Shown: piece after piece, positions 12,803-28,400 of the stretch
Layout: each line of letters starts with the position of its first letter
Numbering within the stretch: position 1 is the stretch's first letter
Source of the DNA: Allodiplogaster sudhausi
Taxonomy: Eukaryota; Nematoda; Chromadorea; Rhabditida; Diplogasteridae
DNA: 64,000 nucleotides
NCBI GenBank assembly: GCA_945643635.1
Contig: CALZFC010000020.1
Coordinates: forward strand, 4,608,501-4,672,500
Direction of reading: 5' to 3'
Notes under the pieces: generated by a model
What the model saw: the letters and a program-made list of their open reading frames with translations, nothing else
Told to the model about the DNA's origin: nothing
Database searches by the model: none
Position numbers and translations under genes: made by a program

Positions 12803-15800
12803 TAGCGGAGCTATGGGGGGACCTGGTTTCAGTATCGCCGCCCATTATCTCCCTTGGAGTCTTTTCTGTGTCCTAGCATTTTAATCTTTGCTTTGGGGGT
12901 CATATAAAAGTGCGCAAAAGGGTTTGCCCGCGCGCGACTCCGAACCTGGGTCGTTAGAAAATCTGCGTGCGATGAAAATGCACCAAAAAGCCACAAAATT
13001 AGTCATATCTCGAATATGCCTGAACGAATTCCGACGAACAACCTATCATTCGATAGCTAATTTTAGGCTATATTCGAATAAAAATGTGCCCCAAAAAGTG
13101 TCAGTGATAGCTAAAGTCGAAAAAGTGGCCTGAACATTCTCGGACCAAAAGTAGATCAAAAACGTCATTGTATGAAAACGTTTTGTATGAGACATTTGTT
13201 CGCCTTCTCGAGAGCTACAGAATGATATATAACGTGTTGCCATAACGCCAATCCCCGAGAAAAAACAGCCACGGAAAAGGCCTCCCAAAAATTCGACATT
13301 TCACGGCCCCCTCAGGACACCTTTTCCGAAACCCAGCGAAACGTGAGTAGGCTCATTTTAAAGCTCTCCAAAAACTAAACAATATTCTGAATGTCCCGTC
13401 CCGCTCCGATCCTAAATCTCCGAGTATTGATTTTTCAAAAGTTCGCTCCTAACAAAATGGGTTCACTACATTATCGAACGCTGCCGGAAAACTATTGCCC
13501 TGAGGGGGGAGGAAACCATGTCAGATGGTGTATTTCGAGGAGGGCTTTCGAATAAGGACAAAAAATCGACATGTTTCATATAGCGTTTTCGAGATAGTGA
13601 GCAAATACAGAGCAAAAAAGGGCCAAAAAACGGGGTAAAATTTTGGCCACGCCCACAGGAAAGACCCTCGGGCGGAATTAGCCCAATTTGTGTCCTATTA
13701 ATCTTGAAGACATTCCCTATCAGCCACTATTTTTTCCAGCTTCCCATCTTCTCCGAAACAAAAGATACAATCGCTCAAAATGGCCAACCCAGCGCAAGCG
13801 CGCGCCGAAAAGTTGCAACTTTGACCGCTGGCGCCACCCCCAAACCCAAAACCCAAAAATCCCAAACCAATACCAAAAAGTAGCCCCAATATTCATTTAC
13901 CATCCTAAAAAAACCCCACCCCAAAATCTCAACTCCCCCGCCTGCCACGCCGCTCCGCGCAAACCCCGGCAATAATGGACAAGCGTTTCTAAGTATACTC
14001 TCTAACTAGCGGAGCTATGGGGGGACCTGGTTTCAGTATCGCCGCCCATTATCTCCCTTGGAGTGTGGGCTATGTCCTAGCATTGTTTAAATCTAATAGG
14101 GACTTGGATAAAAGCGCGCAAAAGGGTTTGCTCGCGCGCGACTCCGAACCTGGGTCGTTAGAAAATCTGCGTGCGATGAAAATGTACCAAAAAGCCACAA
14201 AATAATTCATATCTCGAATATTCCTGGGTCAAATGCAAAGCTTGACCTACCATTCGATAGCTAATTTTACGCTCTATACGAATAAAAATATGCCCCAAAA
14301 AGTGTCAGTGATAGCTAAGGTCGAAAAAGTGGCCTAAACATTCTGACCCCAAAAGTAGATCAAAAAACTCAATAAATGAAAATGATTTGTATGACAAAGT
14401 TGTTTGTCTTCTCGAGATCTACAGAATCATATATAACATGTTGCCATAAGGCCAATCCCCGAGAAAAAAACAGCCGCGGAAAGAGCCTCCCAAAAATTCG
14501 ACATTTCACGGCCCCCTCAGGGCACCTTTTCCGAAACCCAGCAAAACAAGAGTAGGCTCATTTGAAAGCCCTCGTAAAACTGTTCACTATTCTGAATGTC
14601 CCGTCCCGCTGCAATCTCTATTCTCCGAGTATTGATTTTTCAAAGGTTCGCTCCTAACAAAATGTGTTCGCTACATTATCGATCGCTGTCGGAAAACTAT
14701 TGCCCTGAGGAGGGAGGAAACCACGTCAGATGGTGTATTTCGAGGAGGGCTTTCGAATAAGGACAAAAAATCGACATGTTTCATATAGCGTTTTCGAGAT
14801 AGTGAGCAAATAAAGAGCAAAAAAGGGCCAAAAAAGGGGGTCAAATTTTGGCCACGCCCACAGGAAAGACCCTCGGGCGGAATTAGCCCAATTTGTGTCC
14901 TATTAATCTTGAAGACATTCCCTATCAGCCACTATTTTTTCCAGCTTCCCATCTTCTCCGAAACAAAAGATACAAACGCTCAAAGTGGCCAACCCAGCGC
15001 AAGAGCGCGCCGAAAAGTTGCAACTTTGGCCGCTGGCGCCACCCCCAAACCCAAATTCCAAAAATCCGAAACCCATACCAAAACGTAGCCCCAATATTCA
15101 TTTACCATCCTAAAAAAAACCCACTCGAAAATCTCAACTCCCCCGCCTGCCACGCCGCTCCGCGCAACCCCGGTGAATAATCATCAAGCGTTTCTAAGTA
15201 TACTCTCTAATAACTAGCGGAGCTATGGGGGGACCTGGTTTCAGTATCTTTGCCCATTTTCTCCCTTGGAGTGGGCGCTATGTCCTAGCATTTTAATATT
15301 TGCATTGGGGGTCATACAAAAGCGCGCAAAAGAGTTTGCCCGCGCGCGACTCCGAACCTGGGTCGTTAAGAAAATCTGCGTGCGATGAAAATTCACCAAA
15401 AAGCCACAAAATAATTCATATCTCAGATATGCCTGAACGAATACAGACGATCAACCTACCATTCGATAGCTAATTTTAGGCTCTATTTGAATAAAAATAT
15501 GCCCCAAAAAGTGTCAGTGATAGCTAAGGTCGAAAAAGTGGCCTGAACCTTCTGACCCCAAAAGTAGATCAAAAATGTCATTATATAAAAACGTTTTGTA
15601 TGAGACATTTGTTCACCAGCTCGAGAGCTACAGAATGATATATAACACGTAGGCATAATACCAATCCCCGACAAAACACAGCCGCGGAAATGGCCTTCCA
15701 GAAATTCCATAATTCACGGCCCCCTCAGGGTACTTTCCCGGAATCCCAGCCAAAAGGGAGTAGGCTCAATTGAAAGTGCTCGTTATACTGAACAATAATC

Positions 15801-18800
15801 TGAATGTCCCATCCAGCTCCAATCCCTAATCTCCGAGTATTGATTTTTCAAAGGTTCGCTCCTAACAAAATGTGTTCGCTACATTATCGATCGCTGTCGG
15901 TAAACTATTGCCCTGAGGGATGAGGAAACCATGTCAGATGGTGTATTTCGAGGAGTTCTTTCGAATAAAGACAAAAAATTGACATGTTTCATATAGCGTT
16001 TTCGAGATAGTGAGCAAATACAGAGCAAAAAAGGGCCAAAAAACGGGGTAAAATTTTGGCCACGCCCACTTCAAAGATCCTCGGGCGGAATTCGCCCAAT
16101 TTGTGTCCTATTAATCTTGAAGACATTCCCTATCAGCCACTATTTTTTCAGCTTCATATCTTCTCCGAAACAAAAGATGCAAACGCTCAAACTCGCCAAC
16201 CCAGCGCAACCTCGCGCCAAAAAGTTGCAACTTTGGCCGCCGGCGCCGACCCCAAAACCAAAACGCAAAAATCCGAAACCCATACCAAATTGTAGCCCCA
16301 ACATTCATTATCCATCTTAAAAAAAACCCCTCCCCAAAATCTCACTCCCACCGCCCGCTACGCCGCTCCGCGCAAACCCGGTGAATAATCATCAAGCAAT
16401 GCTAAGTAGATTCTCTAACTAGCAGAGCTATGGGGGGACCTGGTTTCAGTATCTTTGCCCATTATCTCCCTTGGAGTGCGCGCTATGTCCTAGCCTTTTA
16501 ATCTTTGCATTAGGGGTGATATAAAAACGCGCAAAAGAGTTTGCTCGCGCGCGGATTCGAACCTGGGTCGGTAGAAAATCTGCGTGCGATGAAATTGCAC
16601 CAAAAAGCCACAAAATAATTCATATCTCAAATATTCCTGGATCGATTGCGACGATTGACATACCATTCGATAGCTAATTTTAGGCTCTATTCGAATAAAA
16701 ATATGCCCCAAAAAGTGTCAGTGATAGCTAAGGTCGAAAAAGTGGCCTAAACATTCTGGCCCCAAAAGTAGATCAAAAATGTCGTTATATGAAAACGTTT
16801 TGTATGAGACATTTGTTCGCCTTCTCAAAAGCTACAGAATGACATATAACATGTTGCCATAAGGCCAATCCTCGAGAAAACACAGGCGCGGAAAGGGCCT
16901 CCCAAAATTTTGAGAATTCACGGCCCCCTCAGGGTACTTTCCCGTAATCCCAGCCAAACGGGAGTAGGCTCATTTCAAAGCTCTCGTAAAACTGTTCAAT
17001 AATATGAATGACACAACCCGCTCCGTTCCCGAATCTCCGAGTATTGATTTTTCAAAGGTTCGCTCCTAACAAAATGTGTTCGCTACATTATCGATCGCTG
17101 CCGGAAAACTATTGCCCTGAGGGGGGAGGAAAGCATGTCAGATGGTGTATTTCGAGGAGTTCTTTCGAATAAAGACAAAAAATTGACATGTTTCATATAG
17201 CGTTTTCGAGATAGTGAGCAAATACAGAGCAAAAAAGGGCCAAAAAACGGGGTAAAATTTTGGCCACGCCCACTTCAAAGATCCTCGGGCGGAATTCGCC
17301 CAATTTGTGTCCTATTAATCTTGAAGACATTCCCTATCAGCCACTATTTTTTTCCTCACCCAACTCTTCTCCGCTCAAAAGATACAAACGCTCAAAGTCG
17401 CCAACCCAGCGCGAGCGCGCGCCAAAAAGTTCCAACTTTGACCGCCGGCGCCACCCCCAAAACAAAAACCCAAAAATCCCAAACCAATACCAAAACGTAG
17501 CCCCAATATTCATTTACCAACATAAGAAAACCCCACTCGAAAATCTCAACTCCCCCGCCCACCACGCCACTCCGCGCAAACCCCGGCAATAATGGACAAG
17601 CGTTTCTAAGTATACTCTCTAATAGCGGAGCTATGGGGGGACCTGGTTTCAGTATCTTTGCCCATTATCTCCCTTGGAGTCTCCGCTATGTCCTAGCATT
17701 GTTTAAATCTAATAGGGACTTGTATAAAAGCGCGCAAAAGGGTTTGCCCGCGCGCGACTCCGAACCTGGGTTGTTAGAACATCTGCGTGCGATGAAAATG
17801 TACCAAAAAGCCACAAAATAATTCATATCTCGAATATGCCAGAACGAATACCGTCGAGCAACCTATCATTCGATAGCTAATTTTAGGCTCTATTCGAATA
17901 AAAATATGCGCCAAAAAGTGTCCGTGATAGCTAAGGTCGAAAAAGTGGCCTAAACATTCTGACCCCAAAAGTAGATCAAAAACGCCAAAATATTAAAACG
18001 TTTTGTATGACACATTTGTTCGTCTTCTCGAGAGCTACAGAATCATATATAACATGTTGCGATCACACCAACATCCGAGATAAAACAGCCGCGGAAAGAG
18101 CCTCCCAAAAATTCGACATTTCACGGCCCCCTCAGGGCACCTTTTCCCAAACCCATCAAAACAAGAGTAGGCTCATTTGAAAGCCCTCGTAAAACTGTTC
18201 AATATTCTGAATGTCCCGTCCCGCTGCAATCTCTATTCTCCGAGTATTGATTTTTCAAAGGTTCACTCCTAACAAAATGGGTTCGCTACATTATCGATCG
18301 CTGCCGGAAAACTATTGTCCTGAGGGGGGAGGAAGCCATGTCAGATGGTGTATTTCGAGGAGGGCTTTCGAATAAAGACAAAAAATCGACATGTTTCATA
18401 TAGCGTTTTCGAGATAGTGAGCAAATACAGAGCAAAAAAGGGCCAAAAAACGGGGTAAAATTTTGGCCACGCCCACAGGAAAGACCCTCAGGCGGAATTC
18501 GCCCATTTTGTGTCCTATTAATCTTGAAGACATGCTCTATCAACTACAATTTTTTCCAGCTTCCCATCTTCTCCCAAACAAAAGATACAAACGCTCAAAC
18601 TCGCCAACCCAGCGCAAGCGCGCGCCGAAAAGTTGCAACTTTGGCCACTGGCACCACCCCCAAACCCAAATCCCAAAAATCCGAAACCCATACCATATCG
18701 TAGCCCCAATATTCATTTTCCATCCTAAAAAAAACCCCACTCCAAAATCTCACTCCCACCGCCCACTACGCCGCTCCGCGCAACCCCGGTGAATAATCAT

Positions 18801-21800
18801 CAAGCGTTTCTAAGTATACTCTCTAACTAGCGGAGCTATGGGGGGACCTGTTTTCAGTATCTTTGCCCATTATCTCCCTTGGAGTTTCCGCTATGTCCTA
18901 GCCTTTTAATCTTTGCATTAGGGGTGATATAAAAACGCGCAAAAGAGTTTGCTCGCGCGCGGATTCGAACCTGGGTCGTTAGAAAATCTGCGTACCCTGA
19001 AAATGTAACAAAAAGCCACAAAATAATTCATATCTCGAATATGCCTGGATCGATTGCGACGATTGACATACCATTCGATAGCTAATTTTAGGCTCTATTC
19101 GAATAAAAATATGCCCCAAAAAGTGTCAGTGATAGCTAAGGTCGAAAAAGTGGCCTGAACCTTCTGACCCCAAAAGTAGATCAAAAATGTCGTTATATGA
19201 AAACGTTTTGTATGAGACATTTGTTCGCCTTCTCGAGAGCTACAGAATGATATATAACATGTTGCCATAAGGCCAATCTTCGAGAAAAAACAGGCGCGGA
19301 AAGGGCCTCCCAAAATTTTGAGAATTCACGGCCCCCTCAGGGTACTTTCCCATAATCCCAGCCAAACGGGAGTAGGCTCATTTCAAAGCTCTCGTAAAAC
19401 TGTTCAATGTTATGAATGACACAACCCGCTCCGTTCCCGAATCTCCGAGTATTGATTTTTCAAAGGTTCGCTCCTAACAAAATGTGTTCGCTACATTATC
19501 GATCGCTGTCGGAAAACTATTGCCCTGAGGAGGGAGGAAACCACGTCAGATGGTGTATTTCGAGGAGGGCTTTCGAATAAGGACAAAAAATCGACATGTT
19601 TCATATAGCGTTTTCGAGATAGTGAGCAAATAAAGAGCAAAAAAGGGCCAAAAAAGGGGGTCAAATTTTGGCCACGCCCACAGGAAAGACCCTCGGGCGG
19701 AATTAGCCCAATTTGTGTCCTATTAATCTTGAAGACATTCCCTATCAGCCACTATTTTTTCCAGCTTCCCATCTTCTCCGAAACAAAAGATACAAACGCT
19801 CAAAGTGGCCAACCCAGCGCAAGAGCGCGCCGAAAAGTTGCAACTTTGGCCGCTGGCGCCACCCCCAAACCCAAATTCCAAAAATCCGAAACCCATACCA
19901 AAACGTAGCCCCAATATTCATTTTCCATCGTAAAAAAACCCCACTCGAAAATCTCAACTCCCCCGCCCACCACGCCGCTCCGCGCAACCCCGGTGAATAA
20001 TCATCAAGCGTTTCTAAGTATACTCTCTAACTAGCAGAGCTATGGGGGGACCTGGTTTCAGTATCTTTGTCCATTATCTCCCTTGGAGTGCTGGCTATGT
20101 CCTAGCCTTTTAATCTTTGCATTAGGGGTGATATAAAAACGCGCAAAAGAGTTTGCTCGCGCGCGGATTCGAACCTGGGTCGGTAGAAAATCTGCGTGCG
20201 ATGAAATTGCACCAAAAAGCCACAAAATAATTCATATCTCAAATATGCCTGGATCGATTGCGACGATTGACATACCATTCGATAGCTAATTTTAGGCTCT
20301 ATTCGAATAAAAATATGCCCCAAAAAGTGTCAGTGATAGCTAAGGTCGAAAAAGTGGCCTAAACCTTCTGGCCCCAAAAGTAGATCAAAAAAATCGAAAT
20401 ATCAAAACCGTTTGTATGAGACATTTGTTCGCCTTCTCGAGAGCTACAGAATTATATATAAAATGTTGCCATAAGGCCAATCCCCGAGAAAAAACAGGCG
20501 CGGAAAAGGCCTCCCAAAAATTCGACATTTCACGGCCCCCTCAGGGTACTTTCCCGGAATCCCAGCCAAACGGGAGTAGGCTCATTTGAAAGTGCTCGTT
20601 ATACTGAACAATAATCTGAATGTCCCATCCAGCTCCAATCCCTAATCTACGAGTATTGATTTTTCAAAGTTCGCTCCTAACAAAATGTGTTCGCTACATT
20701 ATCGAACGCTGCCGGAAAACTATTGCCCTGAGGGGGGAGGAAACCATGTCAGATGGTGTATTTCGAGGAGGGCTTTCGAATAAGGACAAAAAATCGACAT
20801 GTTTCATATAGCGTTTTCGAGATAGTGAGCAAATACAGAGCAAAAAAGGGCCAAAAAACGGGGTAAAATTTTGGCCACGCCCACAGGAAATACCCTTGGG
20901 CGGAATTCGCCCAATTTGTGTCCTATTAATCTTGAAGACATGCCCTATCAGTGACTATTTTTTTCAGCTTCCCATCTTCTCCGAAACAAAAGATACAAAC
21001 GCTCAATCTCGCCAACCCAGCGCAAGCGCGCGCCGAAAAGTTGCAACTTTGACCGCTGGCGCCACCCCCAAACCCAAATCCCAAAAATCCCAAACCAATA
21101 CCAAAACGTAGCCCCAATATTCATTTACCATCCTACAAAAACCCCACTCGAAAATCTCAACTCCCCCGCCCACCACGCCGCTCCGCGCAACCCCCGTAAA
21201 TAAACCACAAGCGTTTCTAAGTATACTCTCTAACTAGCGGAGCTATGGGGGGACCTGGTTTCAGTATCTGTGCCCATTATCTCCCTTGGAGTCTCCGCTA
21301 TGTCCTAGCATTTTAATCTTTGCATTGGGGGTCGAATTAAAACGCGCAAAAGGGTTTGCCCGCGCGCGACTCCGAACCTGGGTCGTTAAGAAAATCTGCG
21401 TGCGATGAAAATGCACCAAAAAGCCACAAAATAATTCATATCTCGAATATGCCTGAACGAATCCTGACGATCACCCTATCATTCGATAGCTAATTTTAGG
21501 CTCTATCTGAATAAAAATATGCCCCAAAAAGTGTCAGTGATAGCTAAGGTCGAAAAAGTGGCCTAAACCTTCTGACTCCAAAAGTAGATCAAAAATGTCG
21601 TTGTATGAAACAGTTTTGTATGAGAAAGTTGTTCGCCTTCTCAAAAGCTACCGAATGATATATAACACGTTGCCATAATGCCAATTCCCGAGAAGAAACA
21701 GCCGCGGAAAGAGCCTCCCAAAAATTCGACATTTCACGGCCCCCTCAGGGCACCTTTTCCGAAACCCAGCAAAACATGAGTAGGCTCATTTGAAAGCCCT

Positions 21801-22446
21801 CGTAAAACTGTTCAATATTCTGAATGTCCCGTCCCGCTGTAATCTCTATTCTCCGAGTATTGATTTTTCAAAGGTTCGCTCCTAACAAAATGTGTTCGCT
21901 ACATTATCGATCGCTGCCGGAAAACTATTGCCCTGAGGGGGGAGGAAAGCATGTCAGATGGTGTATTTCGAGGAGTTCTTTCGAATAAGGACAAAAAATC
22001 GACATGTTTCATATAGCGTTTTCGAGATAGTGAGCAAATACAGAGTAAAAAAGGGCCAAAAAACGGGGTAAAATTTTGGCCACGCCCACAGGAAAGACCC
22101 TCGGGCGGAATTAGCCCAATTTGTGTCCTATTAATCTTGAAGACATTCCCTATCAGCCACTATTTTTTCCAGCTTCCCATCTTCTCCGAAACAAAAGATA
22201 CAAACGCTCAAAGTGGCCAACCCAGCGCAAGAGCGCGCCGAAAAGTTGCAACTTTGGCCGCTGGCGCCACCCCCAAACCCAAATTCCAAAAATCCGAAAC
22301 CCATACCAAAACGTAGCCCCAATATTCATTTTCCATCCTAAAAAAACCCCACTCGAAAATCTCAACTCTACCGCCCACCACGCCGCTCCGCGCAACCCCG
22401 GCCTATAATCATCAAGCAATGCTAAGTATACTCTCTAACTAACTAG

Positions 22447-25400
22447 CAGAGCTATGGGGGGACCTGGTTTCAGTATCTTTGTCCATTATCTCCCTTGGAG
22501 TGCTGGCTATGTCCTAGCCTTTTAATCTTTGCATTAGGGGTGATATAAAAACGCGCAAAAGAGTTTGCTCGCGCGCGGATTCGAACCTGGGTCGGTAGAA
22601 AATCTGCGTGCGATGAAATTGCACCAAAAAGCCACAAAATAATTCATATCTCAAATATGCCTGGATCGATTGCGACGATTGACATACCATTCGATAGCTA
22701 ATTTTAGGCTCTATTCGAATAAAAATATGCCCCAAAAAGTGTCAGTGATAGCTAAGGTCGAAAAAGTGGCCTAAACCTTCTGGCCCCAAAAGTAGATCAA
22801 AAAAATCGAAATATCAAAACCGTTTGTATGAGACATTTGTTCGCCTTCTCGAGAGCTACAGAATGATATATAACATGTTGCCATAAGGCCAATCTTCGAG
22901 AAAAAACAGGCGCGGAAAGGGCCTCCCAAAATTAGCCCAATTTGTGTCCTATTAATCTTGAAGACATTCCCTATCAGCCACTATTTTTTCCAGCTTCCCA
23001 TCTTCTCCGAAACAAAAGATACAAACGCTCAAAGTGGCCAACCCAGCGCAAGAGCGCGCCGAAAAGTTGCAACTTTGGCCGCTGGCGCCACCCCCAAACC
23101 CAAATTCCAAAAATCCGAAACCCATACCAAAACGTAGCCCCAATATTCATTTTCCATCGTAAAAAAACCCCACTCGAAAATCTCAACTCCCCCGCCCACC
23201 ACGCCGCTCCGCGCAACCCCCGGCAATAATCATCAAGCGTTTCTAAGTATACTCTCTAACTAGCGGAGCTATGGGGGGACCTGGTTTCAGTATCTTTGCC
23301 CATTATCTCCCTTGGAGTGGGCGCTATGTCCTAGCAATTTAATCTTTGCATTGGGGGTCGAATTAAAACGCGCAAAAGGGTTTGCCCGCGCGCGACTCCG
23401 AACCTGGGTCGTTAAGAAAATCTGCGTGCACATAAAATGCACCAAAAAGCCACAAAATAATTCATATCTCGAAAATGCCTGAACAAATACCGACGAACAA
23501 CCTATCATTCGATAGCTAATTTTAGGCTCTATTCGAATAAAAATATGCGCCAAAAAGTGTCAGTGATAGCTAAGGTCGAAAAAGTGGCCTAAACATTCTC
23601 GGACCAAAAGTAGATCAAAAATGTTGTTATATGAAACTGTTTTGTATGAGACATTTGTTCGCCTTCTCGAGAGCTACAGAATGATATATAACACATTGCC
23701 ATAAGTTCAAAATTTGAGAAAAAACAGCCACAGAAAGGGCCTCCCAAAAATTCGACATTTCACGGCCCCCTCAGGACACCTTTTCCGAAACCCAGCCAAA
23801 CGGGAGTAGGCTCATTTCAAAGCTTTCCAGAAACTAAACAATATTATGAATGTCCCGTCCCGCTCCACCCCCAACTCTCCGAGTATTGATTTTTCAAAGG
23901 TTTGCTCCTAACAAAATGGGTCGGCCGGTTTTTGCCTCATATCTATCGATCTGGGTAGGCTATTGAGCAGATCAATAGATCAGAAGATGCGCCTTGAAAA
24001 ACTACATCATATATGTTCGCAATTCGAAAAACGTACCTACAGAATTTTCGATAGTGAGAAAAAACAGAGCAAAAAAGGGCCAAAAAAGGGGGTCAAAATT
24101 TGGCCACGCCCCCTGGCCGCCCCTGAGGCACTATCACCAAACCAACCAGGAATCTTAATAATTAAGACATGGGCTATCGATTCATATTTTTTTCATTCCC
24201 CAACTCCTCTTCGTTCAAAAGCTGCAAACGCTCAAAGTGGCCAACCCAGCGTAAGCGCGCGCCGAAATGTTGCAACTTTGACCGCTGGCACCACCCGCAA
24301 ACCCAAAACGCAAAAATCCCAAACCAATACCAAAACGTAGCCCAAATATTCATTTTCCATCCTAAAAAAACCCCACCCCCCAAAATCTCACTCCCACCGC
24401 CCACCACACCGCTCCGCGCAACCCCCGGCAATAATCATCAAGCAATGCTAAGTATACACTCTAACTAGCGGAGCTATGGGGGGACCTGCTTTCAGTATCT
24501 TAGCCCATTATCTCCCTTGGAGTCTTCGCTATGTCCTAGCATTGTTTAAATCTAATAGGGACTTGTATAAAAGCGCGCAAAACGGTTTGCCCGCGCGCGA
24601 CTCCGAACCTGGGTCGTTAGAAAATCTGCGTGCGATGAAAAAGCACCAAAAAGCCACAAAATAACTCATTTCTCGAATATGACTGAACGAATACCGACGA
24701 ACAACATATCATTCGATAGCTAATTTTACGCTATATTTGAATAAAAATATGCCCCACAAGTGTCAGTGATAGCTAAGGTCGAAAAAGTGATCTGAACCTT
24801 CTGACCCCAAAAGTAGATCAAAAACGTCGTTGTATGAAAACGTTTTATATGAGACATTTGTTCACCTTCGCAAAAGCTACATAATGATATATAACACGTT
24901 GCCATAACTCCAACATCCGAGAAAAAACAGCCGCGAAAATGACCTCCCAAAAATTTGACATTTCACGGCCCCCTTAGGGTACTTTCCCGGAAACCCAGCC
25001 AAACGGGAGTAGGCTCATTTCAAAGCTCTCCTAAAACTGTACAATATTCTGAATGTCCAATCCCGCTCCGGTCCAAAATCTCCGAGTATTGATTTTTCAA
25101 AGGTTCGCTCCTAACAAAATGTGTTCGCTACATTATCGATCGCTGTCGGAAAACTATTGCCCTGAGGGGGGAGGAAACCATGTCAGATGGTGTATTTCGA
25201 GTTCTTTCGAATAAGGACAAAAAATTGACATGTTTCATATAGCGTTTTCGAGATAGTGAGCAAATACAGAGCAAAAAAGGGCCAAAAAACGGGGTAAAAT
25301 TTTGGCCACGCCCACTTCAAAGATCCTCGGGTGGAATTCGCCCAATTTGTGTCCTATTAATCTTGAAGACATTCCCTATCAGCCACTATTTTTTTCAGCT

Positions 25401-28400
25401 TCATATCTTCTCCGAAACAAAAGATACAAACGCTCAAAGTGGCCAACCCAGCGCAAGAGCGCGCCGAAAAGTTGCAACTTTGGCCGCTGGCGCCACCCCC
25501 AAACCCAAATTCCAAAAATCCGAAACCCATACCAAAACGTAGCCCCAATATTCATTTTCCATCGTAAAAAAACCCCACTCGAAAATCTCAACTCCCCCGC
25601 CCACCACGCCGCTCCGCGCAACCCCGGTGAATAATCATCAAGCGTTTCTAAGTATACTCTCTAACTAGCAGAGCTATGGGGGGACCTGGTTTCAGTATCT
25701 TTGTCCATTATCTCCCTTGGAGTGCTGGCTATGTCCTAGCCTTTTAATCTTTGCATTAGGGGTGATATAAAAACGCGCAAAAGAGTTTGCTCGCGCGCGG
25801 ATTCGAACCTGGGTCGGTAGAAAATCTGCGTGCGATGAAATTGCACCAAAAAGCCACAAAATAATTCATATCTCAAATATGCCTGGATCGATTGCGACGA
25901 TTGACATACCATTCGATAGCTAATTTTAGGCTCTATTCGAATAAAAATATGCCCCAAAAAGTGTCAGTGATAGCTAAGGTCGAAAAAGTGGCCTAAACCT
26001 TCTGGCCCCAAAAGTAGATCAAAAAAATCGAAATATCAAAACCGTTTGTATGAGACATTTGTTCGCCTTCTCGAGAGCTACAGAATGATATATAACATGT
26101 TGCCATAAGGATAATCTTCGAGAAAAAACAGCCGCGAAAATGACCTCCCAAAAATTTGACATTTCACGGCCCCCTTAGGGTACTTTCCCGGAAACCCAGC
26201 CAAACGGGAGTAGGCTCATTTCAAAGCTCTCCTAAAACTGTACAATATTCTGAATGTCCAATCCCGCTCCGGTCCAAAATCTCCGAGTATTGATTTTTCA
26301 AAGGTTCGCTCCTAACAAAATGTGTTCGCTACATTATCGATCGCTGTCGGAAAACTATTGCCCTGAGGGGGAGGAAAGCATGTCAGATGGTGTATTTCGA
26401 GGAGTTCTTTCGAATAAAGACAAAAAATTGACATGTTTCATATAGCGTTTTCGAGATAGTGAGCAAATAAAGAGCAAAAAAGGGCCAAAAAAGGGGGTCA
26501 AATTTTGGCCACGCCCACAGGAAAGACCCTCGGGCGGAATTAGCCCAATTTGTGTCCTATTAATCTTGAAGACATTCCCTATCAGCCACTATTTTTTCCA
26601 GCTTCCCATCTTCTCCGAAACAAAAGATACAAACGCTCAAAGTGGCCAACCCAGCGCAAGAGCGCGCCGAAAAGTTGCAACTTTGGCCGCTGGCGCCACC
26701 CCCAAACCCAAATTCCAAAAATCCGAAACCCATACCAAAACGTAGCCCCAATATTCATTTTCCATCGTAAAAAAACCCCACTCGAAAATCTCAACTCCCC
26801 CGCCCACCACGCCGCTCCGCGCAACCCCGGTGAATAATCATCAAGCGTTTCTAAGTATACTCTCTAACTAGCAGAGCTATGGGGGGACCTGGTTTCAGTA
26901 TCTTTGTCCATTATCTCCCTTGGAGTGCTGGCTATGTCCTAGCCTTTTAATCTTTGCATTAGGGGTGATATAAAAACGCGCAAAAGAGTTTGCTCGCGCG
27001 CGGATTCGAACCTGGGTCGGTAGAAAATCTGCGTGCGATGAAATTGCACCAAAAAGCCACAAAATAATTCATATCTCAAATATGCCTGGATCGATTGCGA
27101 CGATTGACATACCATTCGATAGCTAATTTTAGGCTCTATTCGAATAAAAATATGCCCCAAAAAGTGTCAGTGATAGCTAAGGTCGAAAAAGTGGCCTAAA
27201 CCTTCTGGCCCCAAAAGTAGATCAAAAAAATCGAAATATCAAAACCGTTTGTATGAGACATTTGTTCGCCTTCTCGAGAGCTACAGAATGATATATAACA
27301 TGTTGCCATAAGGCCAATCTTCGAGAAAAAACAGGCGCGGAAAGGGCCTCCCAAAATTAGCCCAATTTGTGTCCTATTAATCTTGAAGACATTCCCTATC
27401 AGCCACTATTTTTTCCAGCTTCCCATCTTCTCCGAAACAAAAGATACAAACGCTCAAAGTGGCCAACCCAGCGCAAGAGCGCGCCGAAAAGTTGCAACTT
27501 TGGCCGCTGGCGCCACCCCCAAACCCAAATTCCAAAAATCCGAAACCCATACCAAAACGTAGCCCCAATATTCATTTTCCATCGTAAAAAAAACCCCACT
27601 CGAAAATCTCAACTCCCCCGCCCACCACGCCGCTCCGCGCAACCCCCGGCAATAATCATCAAGCGTTTCTAAGTATACTCTCTAACTAGCGGAGCTATGG
27701 GGGGACCTGGTTTCAGTATCTTTGCCCATTATCTCCCTTGGAGTGGGCGCTATGTCCTAGCAATTTAATCTTTGCATTGGGGGTCGAATTAAAACGCGCA
27801 AAAGGGTTTGCCCGCGCGCGACTCCGAACCTGGGTCGTTAAGAAAATCTGCGTGCACATAAAATGCACCAAAAAGCCACAAAATAATTCATATCTCGAAA
27901 ATGCCTGAACAAATACCGACGAACAACCTATCATTCGATAGCTAATTTTAGGCTCTATTCGAATAAAAATATGCGCCAAAAAGTGTCAGTGATAGCTAAG
28001 GTCGAAAAAGTGGCCTAAACATTCTCGGACCAAAAGTAGATCAAAAATGTTGTTATATGAAACTGTTTTGTATGAGACATTTGTTCGCCTTCTCGAGAGC
28101 TACAGAATGATATATAACACATTGCCATAAGTTCAAAATTTGAGAAAAAACAGCCACAGAAAGGGCCTCCCAAAAATTCGACATTTCACGGCCCCCTCAG
28201 GACACCTTTTCCGAAACCCAGCCAAACGGGAGTAGGCTCATTTCAAAGCTTTCCAGAAACTAAACAATATTATGAATGTCCCGTCCCGCTCCACCCCCAA
28301 CTCTCCGAGTATTGATTTTTCAAAGGTTTGCTCCTAACAAAATGGGTCGGCCGGTTTTTGCCTCATATCTATCGATCTGGGTAGGCTATTGAGCAGATCA

